Translations under genes and position numbers: made by a program
Part shown: positions 31,531-40,421 of the stretch, in pieces
How positions within the stretch are numbered: position 1 is the first letter of the stretch
Layout of the letters: every line of letters starts with the position of its first letter
Assembly: GCA_030523425.1 (NCBI GenBank)
Contig: JAUNIP010000012.1
Location: 1-40,928 of the forward strand
DNA: 40,928 nt
DNA from: Coriobacteriia bacterium
GTDB lineage: Bacteria > Actinomycetota > Coriobacteriia > Coriobacteriales > Eggerthellaceae
Direction: 5' to 3'
The notes under the pieces: generated by a model
The model's database searches: none
What the model was told of the DNA's origin: nothing
Seen by the model: the letters and a program-made list of their open reading frames with translations, nothing else

Positions 31531-31539
31531 TGCTACACT
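31531..31539 (+). promoter_or_regulatory. Extended -10 promoter of the LRR gene, probably leaderless
   Basis: TGCTACACT is an extended -10 box whose last base is only six bases before ATG 31546. The expected transcription start coincides with the A of the ATG, and no Shine-Dalgarno sequence is present. Confidence 0.5.
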
Positions 31540-31545
31540 TTCCCT

Positions 31546-32334
31546 ATGAGTGATTTTCGCGTGACATTGGACCGATACTTGGGGCATAGCACCTGCGTGC
31601 AGGTTCCCGAAGGCATGTTCACCATTGGTGCTCGGGCGTTTTCGTGCAACCGCAGTGTGGTACGGGTGGAAGTGCCCGAAGGCGTGGTGCGCATTGCCGA
31701 CAATGCTTTTTCTTCCTGCGTGAACCTGGAGGAAGTGGTTCTTCCTAGCACCCTTGCGGTGATTGAGCGCGAAGCCTTCAAGGGGTGTCGGCGCCTGAAG
31801 CGCATCCGCATTCCCGAAGGGGTCACAGGCATTCCGGAAAACGCGTTTTTGCGCTGCGAAATGCTGGAAGAAGTGGTGCTGCCACCTGCGCTGACCAGCT
31901 TGGGGCCGGCGGCGTTTAGCCACTGCGAGAAGCTGAAGCGCATTCGCATCCCCGAAGGAGTGCGCGATTTGCCCGCCCGCGTGTTCGACAACTGCCTGCA
32001 GCTACAGGACGTGGTACTGCCGGCGGGGTTGGAATCGCTTGACGACGAAGCGTTTGCCGGCTGCGTGAGGCTTGAGCAGCTGCAACTGCCGGAAACGGTG
32101 GGCTGGATAGGCCGCAAGTGCTTCATGGACTGCGTCAGCCTGAAAAGCATGACGGTGCCGCCGCTGGTCATGTCGGTTGAAGCGGAAACGTTTAGGGGCT
32201 GCGACAGCCTTGAACGCGTAGTGCTGCCCGAAGGCTTGCAAGTGATAGACCACAAAGCCTTCGCCGAATGCCCCAGCCTGGTCGACTGTGAAATCCCCGA
32301 AACCACCGAACTGCTAAGCTCCGAGGTCTTCTAG
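31546..32334 (+). CDS. BspA-type leucine-rich repeat protein
   Basis: The 262-residue protein consists almost wholly of LRR_5 (BspA-type) repeats of about 23 residues. The pattern is I-x2-x-AF-x2-C-x2-L-x3-x-L/V-P-x-x-V/L, seen for example in VVRIADNAFSSCVNLEEVVLP and repeated about ten times. Proteins of this type are often surface adhesins, but this one has no signal peptide or anchor and begins with the first repeat. A cytoplasmic role or export by another route is open. Binding partners cannot be read. It has a probable leaderless start and follows the terminator of the ArsM-ArsS operon. Confidence 0.85.
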   Translation: MSDFRVTLDRYLGHSTCVQVPEGMFTIGARAFSCNRSVVRVEVPEGVVRIADNAFSSCVNLEEVVLPSTLAVIEREAFKGCRRLKRIRIPEGVTGIPENAFLRCEMLEEVVLPPALTSLGPAAFSHCEKLKRIRIPEGVRDLPARVFDNCLQLQDVVLPAGLESLDDEAFAGCVRLEQLQLPETVGWIGRKCFMDCVSLKSMTVPPLVMSVEAETFRGCDSLERVVLPEGLQVIDHKAFAECPSLVDCEIPETTELLSSEVF

Positions 32335-32492
32335 CTTGTGCCCGCGTGGTTGGCCCGCCCGGGCCAGACTTCTCCACTCCGGTGCGCTTGGCGCGCGTCT
32401 TCGGCCAAAACGGCATCGGCTGCTTTTCGCCTTACTGTGCCGCTTGCTTGAAATGGAAGCGGGCGCGCGGCTGCAATTTCACCCAGTAGCGC

Positions 32493-32498
32493 TACAAT
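32493..32498 (+). promoter_or_regulatory. -10 box for the shikimate operon
   Basis: TACAAT lies 34 bases before the aroC ATG, inside a short inverted repeat (GCGCT...AGCGC). The -35 is poor. The rest of the 197-base gap shows a small TGGCCCG/CGGGCCA hairpin near 32350, possibly a weak terminator of the LRR gene. Confidence 0.45.
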
Positions 32499-32531
32499 AA
32501 GCGCACTACCCAAAACTACGAGAGAGCGCGT

Positions 32532-33701
32532 ATGGAATATATTACTGCTGGAGAAAGCCACGGGCCGTGCCTGACTGCTATTGTCAGCGGCGTGCCGGCG
32601 GGGCTTTCCATTGACCAAAAGCTTATCAATGCGGACATGGGCCGCCGCCAAAAGGGCTATGGCCGCGGCGGGCGGCAACTGATAGAAACCGACACCGCCG
32701 AAATCACCAGCGGCGTGCGCTTCGGGCGCACGCTGGGCAGCCCCATCACGCTTACGGTGCGCAACCGCGACTGGGAAAACTGGACCGACCGCATGGCTGT
32801 GTTCGGAACGGCACCCGAAGACCTGCAGCGCGAAGTGACGCCGCGCCCGGGCCATGCGGACTTGGTGGGCGTGTGCAAAACCAACTCCGAAGACTGCCGT
32901 GACATTTTGGAGCGCGCCAGTGCCCGCGAAACGGCGGCCCGCGTGGCGGCTTCGGGCATCGCGCGCGAATTCTTGGCGGCGGTTGGCGTGGAAGTGTACA
33001 GCTACGTGGTCAGTATTGGCTCTGCCAGCATGAACGAAGACGACCCCATGATGTCTGCGCCCGACTACAAGCCCCTAGACATCGAAATGTCGGACGTGCG
33101 CTGCCCCGATGCGGCTGCCAGCCAGGCCATGATGGACGAAATTGACGCGGCCCGCGAAGCGGGGGAGTCCTTAGGCGGCACGTTCCGCGTGGTGGCACGC
33201 GGCTTGGTGCCGGGCTTGGGAACGTACGCAACAGGCCCCGACCGTCTGACGGCCCGCCTGGGTGCCGCGCTGTTCAACATTCCTGCCATCAAGGGCGTGG
33301 AATTCGGCCTGGGCTTTGAAGCCGCCCGGCGCTTCGGCAGCTTGGTGCACGACGAAATTTTGCTGAAGAAGAACGCGTTCACGCGCGCCAGCAACAACTG
33401 CGGCGGCCTGGAAGGCGGCATGACCAACGGCATGCCCTTGGTCATCACCGCGGCCATGAAGCCCATTCCCACGCTGATGACGCCGCTGCGCACCGTGAAC
33501 CTGGATACGTTGGAACCTGAAAAGGCCTCCAAGGAACGTTCCGACACGTGCGCTGTGCCTGCCGCGGCTGTGGTGGCGGAAGGCGAAGTGGCCTTCGTGT
33601 TGGCCAACGCGTACCTGGAAGCCTTCGGCAACACCAATATGAGCGACATCAAGGCCAACATCAAAAACTACGAAAAGCGCCTAAGGACCATGTCCAAATG
33701 A
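32532..33701 (+). CDS. aroC: Chorismate synthase
   Basis: The 389-residue enzyme makes chorismate from EPSP using reduced FMN, the last common step of aromatic amino acid synthesis. Signatures are GESHGPCLTAIVSGVPAGL at the start, the RRQKGYGRGGRQ block, RPGHADLVGVCK and, near the C-terminus, RTVNLDTLEPEKASKERSDTCAVPAAAVVAEGEVAFVLA. The length is normal. GAGAGAG lies before ATG 32532. The stop overlaps the next ATG (ATGA). It heads a run of shikimate genes; aroE and the DAHP and EPSP synthase genes are not in the window. Confidence 0.97.
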   Translation: MEYITAGESHGPCLTAIVSGVPAGLSIDQKLINADMGRRQKGYGRGGRQLIETDTAEITSGVRFGRTLGSPITLTVRNRDWENWTDRMAVFGTAPEDLQREVTPRPGHADLVGVCKTNSEDCRDILERASARETAARVAASGIAREFLAAVGVEVYSYVVSIGSASMNEDDPMMSAPDYKPLDIEMSDVRCPDAAASQAMMDEIDAAREAGESLGGTFRVVARGLVPGLGTYATGPDRLTARLGAALFNIPAIKGVEFGLGFEAARRFGSLVHDEILLKKNAFTRASNNCGGLEGGMTNGMPLVITAAMKPIPTLMTPLRTVNLDTLEPEKASKERSDTCAVPAAAVVAEGEVAFVLANAYLEAFGNTNMSDIKANIKNYEKRLRTMSK

Positions 33702-34324
33702 GCGAAGCGGACGCGCAGCACAGCAAGGGCATGTCCGCGGCCGACCTTTCGGCTTCGCTGGGCTTGAAGCCCGCAGGGCCTGCAATGGTGAGCACGTTGA
33801 AAAAGCCGGTGTTCTTCGTGGGCTTCATGGGTGCGGGCAAGACCAGCGTTTCGCGCAAACTGGCGCGCAGCCTGGGGCTTACGGTGCTAGACATGGATTC
33901 CTACATAGAGCGCCAGCAGGACAAGAAGGTGGCGCAGATCTTCGCCGAGGCAGGCGAAGAGGGCTTCCGTGCCATAGAAACCGAAACGCTGCGCGAACTG
34001 GCCGGCCGCGAGCCCATGCTGATCGGCTGCGGCGGCGGCGTGGTGCTGGCCGAAGAAAATCGGCGCATCCTGAAAGAAAGCGGCGTGGTGGTGTTTCTGA
34101 ACGTGACCGCCCAGGAAGCGCGCAAGCGCATTTCGGATTTGTCTACGCGCCCGCTGTTCAACGACGTAGAAGAGGCGCAAAAGCGCAACGAAGACCGCTT
34201 GCCTCTGTACCTTGAAGTGGCCGACATCACCGTGAGCACAGCGGGCAAGGGCGTCAACGTTATTGCCCGGGAAGTGCGAAAGGCCTTAGAGCAAGAAGGC
34301 GTGCTATGTGTGCGACAAAAGTAA
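33698..34324 (+). CDS. aroK: Shikimate kinase
   Basis: Shikimate kinase phosphorylates shikimate with ATP. The core (about 36-205) has Walker A GFMGAGKTSVS, the shikimate-binding DMDSYIE, GCGGGVV, and the lid arginine in STRPLF. An N-terminal extension of about 35 residues precedes the core; the ATG at 33698 overlaps the aroC stop (ATGA) and is preceded by AAGGA, so the extension is probably real, but ATG 33731 or 33785 is possible. The 3' end overlaps aroB by 19 bases. Confidence 0.94.
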   Translation: MSEADAQHSKGMSAADLSASLGLKPAGPAMVSTLKKPVFFVGFMGAGKTSVSRKLARSLGLTVLDMDSYIERQQDKKVAQIFAEAGEEGFRAIETETLRELAGREPMLIGCGGGVVLAEENRRILKESGVVVFLNVTAQEARKRISDLSTRPLFNDVEEAQKRNEDRLPLYLEVADITVSTAGKGVNVIAREVRKALEQEGVLCVRQK

Positions 34325-35442
34325 ACGTGAACATTGTGGGTGAAACCGCCTATGACGTGCGCATCGGCAGCGGCGTGTTGGGCCAGATGGGCACCAGCTT
34401 GCGCAAGGTGCCGGCGTGTGCCCAGGCCACGCGCGTGCTGGTGATCACCGATTCCAACGTGGGCCCGCTGTATTTGCAGCAGGCCAAAGCCAGCTTGGTG
34501 GCGGCCGACTACAAAGTGAACGACATTACCGTGCCTGCGGGCGAAACCAGCAAAAGCGCCGAAGTGTTGGCAGAGCTGTGGGAAGCCATGGCTGCGCTGG
34601 GGCTTGACCGATCCAGCGTGGTGGTGGCCTTAGGCGGCGGCGTGGTGGGCGACCTTGCGGGCTTTGCCGCGGCCACGTTCATGCGCGGCATTGCGGTGGT
34701 GCAGGCACCCACCACGCTGCTTTCCATGGTGGATTCCAGCGTGGGCGGCAAGACCGGCATCAACCTTTCGGCCGGCAAGAACCTGGTGGGCAACTTCTTG
34801 CAGCCGGCGTTTGTGTGCGCCGACACGGCGGTGCTTTCCACGCTGCCCGAACGCGAATGGGCCTGTGGCCTAGGTGAAGTGGCGAAAAGCGCCGTGATAG
34901 ACGGCGACGACTTCTTCTTTTGGATGTGCGACAACGCAGCCGCCTTGGCCGCGCGCGAACAGGACGCGGTGGCGCAGGCTATTGCCAAGTGCGTGGTGTT
35001 CAAGGCCAATGTGGTGGCGCAGGACAAAACCGAAAGCAAGGGCGTGCGCGAATGCCTGAACTATGGTCACACCTTGGGGCACGCGGTGGAACAGCTTGCG
35101 GGCTACGGTACGTATTCGCATGGTGCGGCGGTGGCCGAAGGTATGCGCTTCGCGGCGCGCTTGGCTGCCAATGTGCTGGGAACCCCAGCCGACGTGGTGG
35201 AAGCCCAAGACCAGCTGCTAGACCAGCTGGGCTTGCCCGCCTTGCCGTTTTCAGCCGCGCCCGAAAGCATGCTTGACGCCATGAAGCGCGACAAGAAGAC
35301 CCGCGGCGGCGTGGTGCGCTTCGTGCTGCCCTCTGATGTGGGGAAATGGCAGCTGTGCACGGTTGCCGACGATGTGATTTTGCAGCAGTTGCGCACCTGG
35401 GCGGCGGCTAAGGCCGCCGGGAGCACGGCTGCAGGGGAGTAA
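34306..35442 (+). CDS. aroB: 3-dehydroquinate synthase
   Basis: The 378-residue NAD- and metal-dependent enzyme converts DAHP to 3-dehydroquinate, the second shikimate step. Motifs: VVALGGGVVGDLAGFAAATFMRG (NAD binding), PTTLLSMVDSSVGGKTGINL, GLGEVAKSAVID, and the metal-ligand block NYGHTLGHAVE with SHGAAVAEGM. The length is normal. The ATG lies inside the end of aroK, with AAGAAGG upstream, so translation is coupled. An Ala-rich end follows the last conserved segment. Confidence 0.97.
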   Translation: MCATKVNVNIVGETAYDVRIGSGVLGQMGTSLRKVPACAQATRVLVITDSNVGPLYLQQAKASLVAADYKVNDITVPAGETSKSAEVLAELWEAMAALGLDRSSVVVALGGGVVGDLAGFAAATFMRGIAVVQAPTTLLSMVDSSVGGKTGINLSAGKNLVGNFLQPAFVCADTAVLSTLPEREWACGLGEVAKSAVIDGDDFFFWMCDNAAALAAREQDAVAQAIAKCVVFKANVVAQDKTESKGVRECLNYGHTLGHAVEQLAGYGTYSHGAAVAEGMRFAARLAANVLGTPADVVEAQDQLLDQLGLPALPFSAAPESMLDAMKRDKKTRGGVVRFVLPSDVGKWQLCTVADDVILQQLRTWAAAKAAGSTAAGE

Positions 35443-35446
35443 GGGG

Positions 35447-35950
35447 GTGCAGGTGAAGTTTTTGCTGGTACATGGCCCGAATTTGGATATGCTGGGCATC
35501 CGCGAGCCGGACATTTACGGCACGGACACGCTGGAGGGCATCCAGCAGCGGGTGTGCGCCTACGCGGCCGGTAAGGGCGTGGAAATGGACTGTTTCCAAA
35601 GCAACCACGAAGGCGCGCTGATAGATTGCATACACGCGGCGCATGCCGCCTATGACGGCGTGGTGTACAACCCCGGCGCCCACACCCATTACAGCTACGC
35701 CCTGCGTGACGCGGTAGGCAGCATTTCCACCCCCGTGGTGGAGGTACATCTTTCTGCCGTTGACCAGCGCGAACCCTTCCGCGCCATAAGCGTGGTGGCT
35801 CCGGCGTGCGTGGCCCAGGTGAAAGGCCTGGGGGTGGAAGGCTATGAACGGGCCGTCGACATTCTGCTGGAAGGCCATACCGCGCGGCTGGGCGAAGGCT
35901 TCGAAGCGCGCTACCCTGCAGGCAACGTGATAGTGGCGCGACATGAGTAG
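35447..35950 (+). CDS. aroQ: Type II 3-dehydroquinate dehydratase
   Basis: The 167-residue enzyme dehydrates 3-dehydroquinate. Type II signatures are present: HGPNLDMLGIREPDIYG with the catalytic Tyr, the NPGAHTHYSYALRDAV block with the catalytic His, and EVHLSAVDQREPFRAIS. The length is slightly above the usual 145-150 because of a C-terminal extension. GTG 35447 has AGGGGAG upstream; GTG 35453 is an alternative. The 3' end overlaps the peptidase gene by eight bases. Confidence 0.95.
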   Translation: MQVKFLLVHGPNLDMLGIREPDIYGTDTLEGIQQRVCAYAAGKGVEMDCFQSNHEGALIDCIHAAHAAYDGVVYNPGAHTHYSYALRDAVGSISTPVVEVHLSAVDQREPFRAISVVAPACVAQVKGLGVEGYERAVDILLEGHTARLGEGFEARYPAGNVIVARHE

Positions 35951-37028
35951 CACGCGGCTACAGCGCCTGCGGGACGCTTTCGAATCGTTGGGGGTGGACC
36001 AGTTCTTGCTGCGGGGCACGTCCAACATTCAGTGGCTGACCAGCTTTGACGGCGTGTTTGACAGCGAACGGGCCCACGCGGTGCTGGTGGCGCAGGACGC
36101 CGCCACGCTGCATACCGATTCGCGCTACAGCTTGGCGTGCCGCGAACGTGCGCAGGGCACGCCTTTCGAAGTGGACGATGCCCGCATGACCCATGCCGTT
36201 TGGGCGGCGAAGCATCTGAGCCCGTGCCGGTTGGGGATAGAAGACGACATCACGCTGGCGGAATTCCGGCAGCTGGAAGCGGCGCTGTCCAAGGCGGACG
36301 TTTCGCTGGTGGAAACCAGCAACGTGGCGGTGGGCCTGCGCGCGGTGAAAGATGCCGAAGAGCTGCGCCGCCTGCGGGCAGCCCAGGCCATTACCGACGC
36401 GGCCTTCGCCCATATTGTGGCGTTCATGCGCTCCGGCATGACCGAACGCGAAGTGCAGCTGGAGCTGGAAGGCTTCATGTTGTCCCACGGCGCGCAAGAC
36501 CTGGCTTTCAGCAGCATAGTGGCCACCGGCGCTAACGGCGCCAGCCCGCATGCCATTCCGGGCGAAACCCGCCTGGAAGCAGGTCAGGTGGTGGTGCTGG
36601 ACTTCGGCGCGAAGGCGCTGGGATACTGCAGCGACATGACGCGCTGCGTATTCTTAGGCGAACCTGACACACGCATGGCGCATGCGTACCAGGCTATTCG
36701 TCGCGCTAACGAAGAGGTGGAAGCGCGCATAGCGCCGGGCATCACGGGCAAGGAAATGCACGAACACGCCGAAGCGGTGCTGGAAGAAGAAGGCTTTGGC
36801 GGGAAGATGGGCCATGGGCTGGGCCATGGCGTGGGCTTGGATATCCACGAAGAGCCCTGCCTGAACTCCAAAAACGAAAAACCCCTGGTGGCGGGCAATG
36901 TGGTCACGGTGGAGCCGGGCATATACCTGGCGGGCGAATTCGGCATGCGGCTGGAAGACTTCGGCGTGGTCACCGAAAGCGGCTTTGAAGTGTTCACGCA
37001 AAGCCCGCACCAGATGACCGTCATCTAG
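35943..37028 (+). CDS. M24 family Xaa-Pro aminopeptidase/dipeptidase
   Basis: The 361-residue metallopeptidase has an N-terminal creatinase-like domain (1-125) and a C-terminal pita-bread domain. The five metal ligands are seen in VLDFGAKALGYCSDMTRC (two Asp), GHGLGHGVGLDIHEEP (His), VTVEPGIYL (Glu) and MRLEDFGVVT (Glu). It removes N-terminal residues before proline or cleaves Xaa-Pro dipeptides. It overlaps aroQ by eight bases. In many Gram-positive bacteria this gene sits between aroQ and efp; here efp is not adjacent. Confidence 0.93.
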   Translation: MSSTRLQRLRDAFESLGVDQFLLRGTSNIQWLTSFDGVFDSERAHAVLVAQDAATLHTDSRYSLACRERAQGTPFEVDDARMTHAVWAAKHLSPCRLGIEDDITLAEFRQLEAALSKADVSLVETSNVAVGLRAVKDAEELRRLRAAQAITDAAFAHIVAFMRSGMTEREVQLELEGFMLSHGAQDLAFSSIVATGANGASPHAIPGETRLEAGQVVVLDFGAKALGYCSDMTRCVFLGEPDTRMAHAYQAIRRANEEVEARIAPGITGKEMHEHAEAVLEEEGFGGKMGHGLGHGVGLDIHEEPCLNSKNEKPLVAGNVVTVEPGIYLAGEFGMRLEDFGVVTESGFEVFTQSPHQMTVI

Positions 37029-37042
37029 CGGGGAGGCATCGC

Positions 37043-37528
37043 ATGAAAAAGACTCCAGAACTCATTATCACCATAGTGGCCATAATCCTGTGCGTGGCGG
37101 TAGCGGTGGTGTTTTCCAACGGCATGTTCGGCTGCGCCAGCACGCTGCCTGCGGATACTTCCAACGCGGTAAACGCCAACACCAACGGGAACGCCGCCGC
37201 GGGCAACAGCAACGCCAACAACACCAATAACGCAACGAACCAGCAGCCGGCCGCCACGTCTAACCTGACCTTCCGCAGCTACAGCCTTATGAAAAGCCAC
37301 TATGAAAAGCACGGCATCGACATGGGCTTTTCTTCCATGGAAGATTACTTGGCCGCCGCGAACGCCGTGGTGGCCAATCCCAACAGTTTGCACAAGTTGG
37401 AAGCCGAAGACGGCGATGATGTGTATTATTTGGAAGCAACAAACGACTTCGTGATAGTTTCAACCGACGGATACATTCGCACGTACTTCCGCCCCAACAG
37501 CGGCATTAACTACTTCAACCGGCAGTAG
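37043..37528 (+). CDS. Membrane-anchored protein with BECR-nuclease-like domain
   Basis: The 161-residue protein has an N-terminal membrane helix (about 8-27) and an Asn/Ala-rich linker (about 40-73). Its C-terminal domain (about 77-161) looks like small RNases of the Barnase-EndoU-ColicinE5/D-RelE group found in toxin tips. Typical features are MKSHYEKHGIDMGF (H86, H90), an AxxxVxNP helix end, K118, VYYLEATNDFVIVSTDGYIRTYF with T147, and a final NYFNRQ. This resemblance is by eye and needs a profile search. A cysteine at 31 (MFGC) is not a good lipobox. No immunity gene is adjacent, which argues either for a non-toxic role or for an inhibitor elsewhere. GGGGAGG precedes ATG 37043. It is in the same run as the peptidase genes. 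Confidence 0.65.
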   Translation: MKKTPELIITIVAIILCVAVAVVFSNGMFGCASTLPADTSNAVNANTNGNAAAGNSNANNTNNATNQQPAATSNLTFRSYSLMKSHYEKHGIDMGFSSMEDYLAAANAVVANPNSLHKLEAEDGDDVYYLEATNDFVIVSTDGYIRTYFRPNSGINYFNRQ

Positions 37529-37542
37529 GAAAAGGAGGGCCC

Positions 37543-38487
37543 GTGGCGCAGATGCTAGACGTATTAGGCGCAGGCCTGTGCGCCGGTGTGCTGGTGTTCG
37601 CCTTCGTGATAGGGGCCATCATGGCCAGTTTCATTACGTGCGTGGCGTGGCGCACGGTGGCAGGCGAAAGCCCCTGGAAAGGCAGAAGCCACTGCGATTC
37701 CTGCGGCCATGCGTTGGGCATTCTGGATTTGATCCCCGTGGTAAGCTGGATTGCCAGCGGCGGAAAATGCCGCTACTGCCATGCGAAGATAACCGCGCGC
37801 TGCGTGGTGGCCGAAGTGCTGCTGGGGCTGGTGTTTGCCGCCATTGTATGGTTTTTCGGCATCAGCTTGGCGTCGCTTGCGTATTGCGCGTTAGCCTGCA
37901 TTCTGCTGGGCCTTTCGTTTGTGGACCTGGATACGCTTACCATCCCTAATGGGTTTATTCTGGCGGGCATAGTGGTGTGGGCGCTCAGCGTGGTCTGCGT
38001 GGCGGTGCTTGAGCTTGCCGGGGTGGATGCCACGTTGATGGGACAGCCCTTCGTGGTGCAGGGTTTGGGCCTTATGAGTGGCCCGCTTGGCGGCGGATGG
38101 CTGGCATGCTTGGTGGAAGGCCTGATAGGTGCCGTGGTCATTACGGGCATTATGTTGGCCTTCAGCCTGGTGTTCGCGAAGTTCGCGGGGAAAAGCGGCC
38201 TGGGCGGCGGCGACTTGAAGCTGCTGTTTATGTGCGGGCTGTTCTTGGGCCTGCCGCTAAGCTGCGTGAACCTGTTTATTTCTTGCGTGGTGGGCTTGGT
38301 GTTTGCCGGCATTGGCTTGGCGCGTCCGCGCACGGCCGAAGAAGTGGAGCGCGACTTTTCCGATGACGACGAAGAGCCCGTGACGCCAGGAGCCTTCCCC
38401 TTCGGGCCGGCCATTGCGGCGTCGTGCGTTATCACGCTGTTTGCGGGCCCGGTGTTTCTTACGTGGTACTTGGGGCTTTTGCTGTGA
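37543..38487 (+). CDS. A24-family prepilin peptidase
   Basis: The 314-residue integral membrane aspartic protease cleaves and often N-methylates type IV prepilins. Zinc-binding cysteines are in CDSCGH and CRYCHAKI (about 50-80). The catalytic aspartates are in FVDLDTLTIPN (about 127) and GGGDLKL (about 226). About seven to eight membrane helices are visible. A 30-residue acidic cytoplasmic loop (EEVERDFSDDDEEPVTP) precedes the last helix. GTG 37543 follows AAAGGAGGG by a few bases. Its stop overlaps the next ATG (TGATG). No pilin genes are in the window. Confidence 0.93.
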   Translation: MAQMLDVLGAGLCAGVLVFAFVIGAIMASFITCVAWRTVAGESPWKGRSHCDSCGHALGILDLIPVVSWIASGGKCRYCHAKITARCVVAEVLLGLVFAAIVWFFGISLASLAYCALACILLGLSFVDLDTLTIPNGFILAGIVVWALSVVCVAVLELAGVDATLMGQPFVVQGLGLMSGPLGGGWLACLVEGLIGAVVITGIMLAFSLVFAKFAGKSGLGGGDLKLLFMCGLFLGLPLSCVNLFISCVVGLVFAGIGLARPRTAEEVERDFSDDDEEPVTPGAFPFGPAIAASCVITLFAGPVFLTWYLGLLL

Positions 38488-40247
38488 TGGACGAAGTTTT
38501 GCTTCCCGCTTCGCAGGACGGCAACGCGCCTTTGGCTGACGTGCCGTCTGCCGTGCGCTACCCTGACCCTTCCGTGCTGGCGTTGAAGGCGTCCCAGCCG
38601 GAAGCGCCTGCGCGTGCGCGGCGCGCGCGGAAGCAGCCGGTGGGTCATGGTGTGTTGGTTGCGCTGGTGGCAGCCTTCGCTGTGCTGCTGGTTATCATCC
38701 AAAACGCCGTGAACGCCTACGACAACGACATGTGGTGGCTGCTTGCCACAGGCAAAGACATCGTGGAAAACGGCATTCCGTACACCAACCCCTTTTCCAT
38801 GCACGAAGGCTTGGGCATTGTGGTGCAGCAGTGGCTGGCGGCGGTCATTCTGTATGCGTGCTACAGCGCGTTTGGCCTGGCCGGCGCCCAGATGCTGGTG
38901 TTCGTGCAGCAGGTGGTGCTGGTGGTGTGCCTGTACGCCCTGTGCGCCGAATGCCGTCAGGACAAAAAGACTGGCGGCGAAATAAACCTGCTGTTGATAG
39001 CCCTTAGCTACGGCGCGCTTTCGGCCTACATAACCGTGCGGCCTCACCTGTACACCATGATCATGTTCGCGTTGGTGCTGCTGGTGTTGGAAAAATACCG
39101 GCACACCAACAACCGGCGGTGGCTGGTGCTGCTGCCCGTGTTGGTGTGCGTGCATGCGAACCTGCATTCGTCCATGGCGGTGTATGACCTGTTCATTATT
39201 GCGCTTTACGTTATTCCGGACGTGTTCGCCCTGCTGCGGCGTTATCTGCTGCGTCGGCACAACCAAGCGGTTGCGGCGCGCGTGCGGCGCCAGGCGGCAG
39301 GGGACGAGCTTAGCGCTGGAGTGGGCGCGGGTCGCACCCTTTCCCTGAAGCCGTGGCCTTTCGCCTTGCACGAAGCGGATTACAGCCGCTTGCCGCTGCT
39401 GATTGCCCTGGTGGTGTGCGCCGTGGCGCTGCTGGTAAACCCGTATGGCATCAACGGCGTGCTGTATCTGGTGAACTCCTACGGCGTGGCGGGATATAGC
39501 AACTACATCAACGAAATGGGCAACACCGGCTTTTGGACTGACTACGGCGGCTTTGCCATGGCCTGCATAGTGGTGGGGTCGATAGCTTTGGGCGTGAACG
39601 GACTCAAGCGCATCAACCTGCCGCTCACGCTGCTGTTTGCGGTGGCCATCCCGCTTTCCATGATGCACACGCGCAATGTGTGGCTGGTGGCATTCTTCGC
39701 GGTGCCCTTGGCTGCGCAGGCGTTCAGTCGCGCGCGGTTGTACCTGCAGCGCCCCCGGGACCTGCATTCGCCGCTTTTGCATGGCGTGTGCGCGGTGCTG
39801 TTGGCGGGCATTGCCGTGGCCTACGCGGCTTTTTCCGCGCTGCCGAACGCTTCCACCGACTACGAAAAGGACAGCGGCAATGTGCCCGTTGTCGCGTGCG
39901 ATTACCTGGACACCTACGTGCAGGAAACGGGCACAGACGCGGGCAGCTTAAAGATTTACAACTCGTTCAACAACGGTGGGTATTTGGAATGGCGCGGCTA
40001 CAAGGTGTTCATAGACCCGCGGCCAGAACTGTGGGAGCCGGGCATCACCGGCGTAGACCGCCACTACTACAAGGAATTCGTGGACTTCGCCCAAGGCCGC
40101 ACCCCGTCTAAGACGCTCATCGATGAATACCAGTTCGACTTCTTAGTGGTATACAACAATTCCGACCTGGCCAAGGACATGGAAAAATACCCCGCTTACG
40201 AAATGGTCTGCACCGGCAGCGGCTACAAACTGTGGCAGCGCCGCTAG
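38487..40247 (+). CDS. Large polytopic membrane protein, possible GT-C-type
   Basis: The 586-residue protein has an N-terminal cytoplasmic region rich in Arg/Ala (1-52), then about ten membrane helices, and a soluble C-terminal domain (about 450-586) presumed outside. After the first helix comes DNDMWWLLATGKDIVENGIPYTNPFS, an arrangement of acidic and Trp residues in the first extracytoplasmic loop seen in GT-C-like membrane glycosyltransferases. The C-terminal domain has KIYNSFNNGGYLEWRGYKVFIDPRPELW. The gene starts one base into the prepilin peptidase stop (TGATG), so the two are coupled. Sugar donor and acceptor are unknown, and an enzymatic role is only a suggestion. Confidence 0.75.
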   Translation: MDEVLLPASQDGNAPLADVPSAVRYPDPSVLALKASQPEAPARARRARKQPVGHGVLVALVAAFAVLLVIIQNAVNAYDNDMWWLLATGKDIVENGIPYTNPFSMHEGLGIVVQQWLAAVILYACYSAFGLAGAQMLVFVQQVVLVVCLYALCAECRQDKKTGGEINLLLIALSYGALSAYITVRPHLYTMIMFALVLLVLEKYRHTNNRRWLVLLPVLVCVHANLHSSMAVYDLFIIALYVIPDVFALLRRYLLRRHNQAVAARVRRQAAGDELSAGVGAGRTLSLKPWPFALHEADYSRLPLLIALVVCAVALLVNPYGINGVLYLVNSYGVAGYSNYINEMGNTGFWTDYGGFAMACIVVGSIALGVNGLKRINLPLTLLFAVAIPLSMMHTRNVWLVAFFAVPLAAQAFSRARLYLQRPRDLHSPLLHGVCAVLLAGIAVAYAAFSALPNASTDYEKDSGNVPVVACDYLDTYVQETGTDAGSLKIYNSFNNGGYLEWRGYKVFIDPRPELWEPGITGVDRHYYKEFVDFAQGRTPSKTLIDEYQFDFLVVYNNSDLAKDMEKYPAYEMVCTGSGYKLWQRR

Positions 40248-40421
40248 GGCGATTGGCTCGCATTGAGGGATTTGCTTCGAAGCGCGGCCCGCTTTCAGTG
40301 GGCGCGCGCACGAACCGCGCGTACGTGTTGCCTGGACCGGAGCTGCGAAGCCGCCGGAGTGGAGAGGTCTGCTCCGGGGAGTGGACTGCTTGCGCTGGGC
40401 GGACGCAAGAGCCGCGACGGG

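Noticed and set aside
37773-39782. Long antisense open frame (669 codons) opposite the prepilin peptidase and membrane protein genes
   Set aside because: The plus-strand frames have clear families, membrane helices and coupled starts. The antisense protein is rich in His, Gln, Arg and Pro with no domain, as expected from high-GC third-codon bias.
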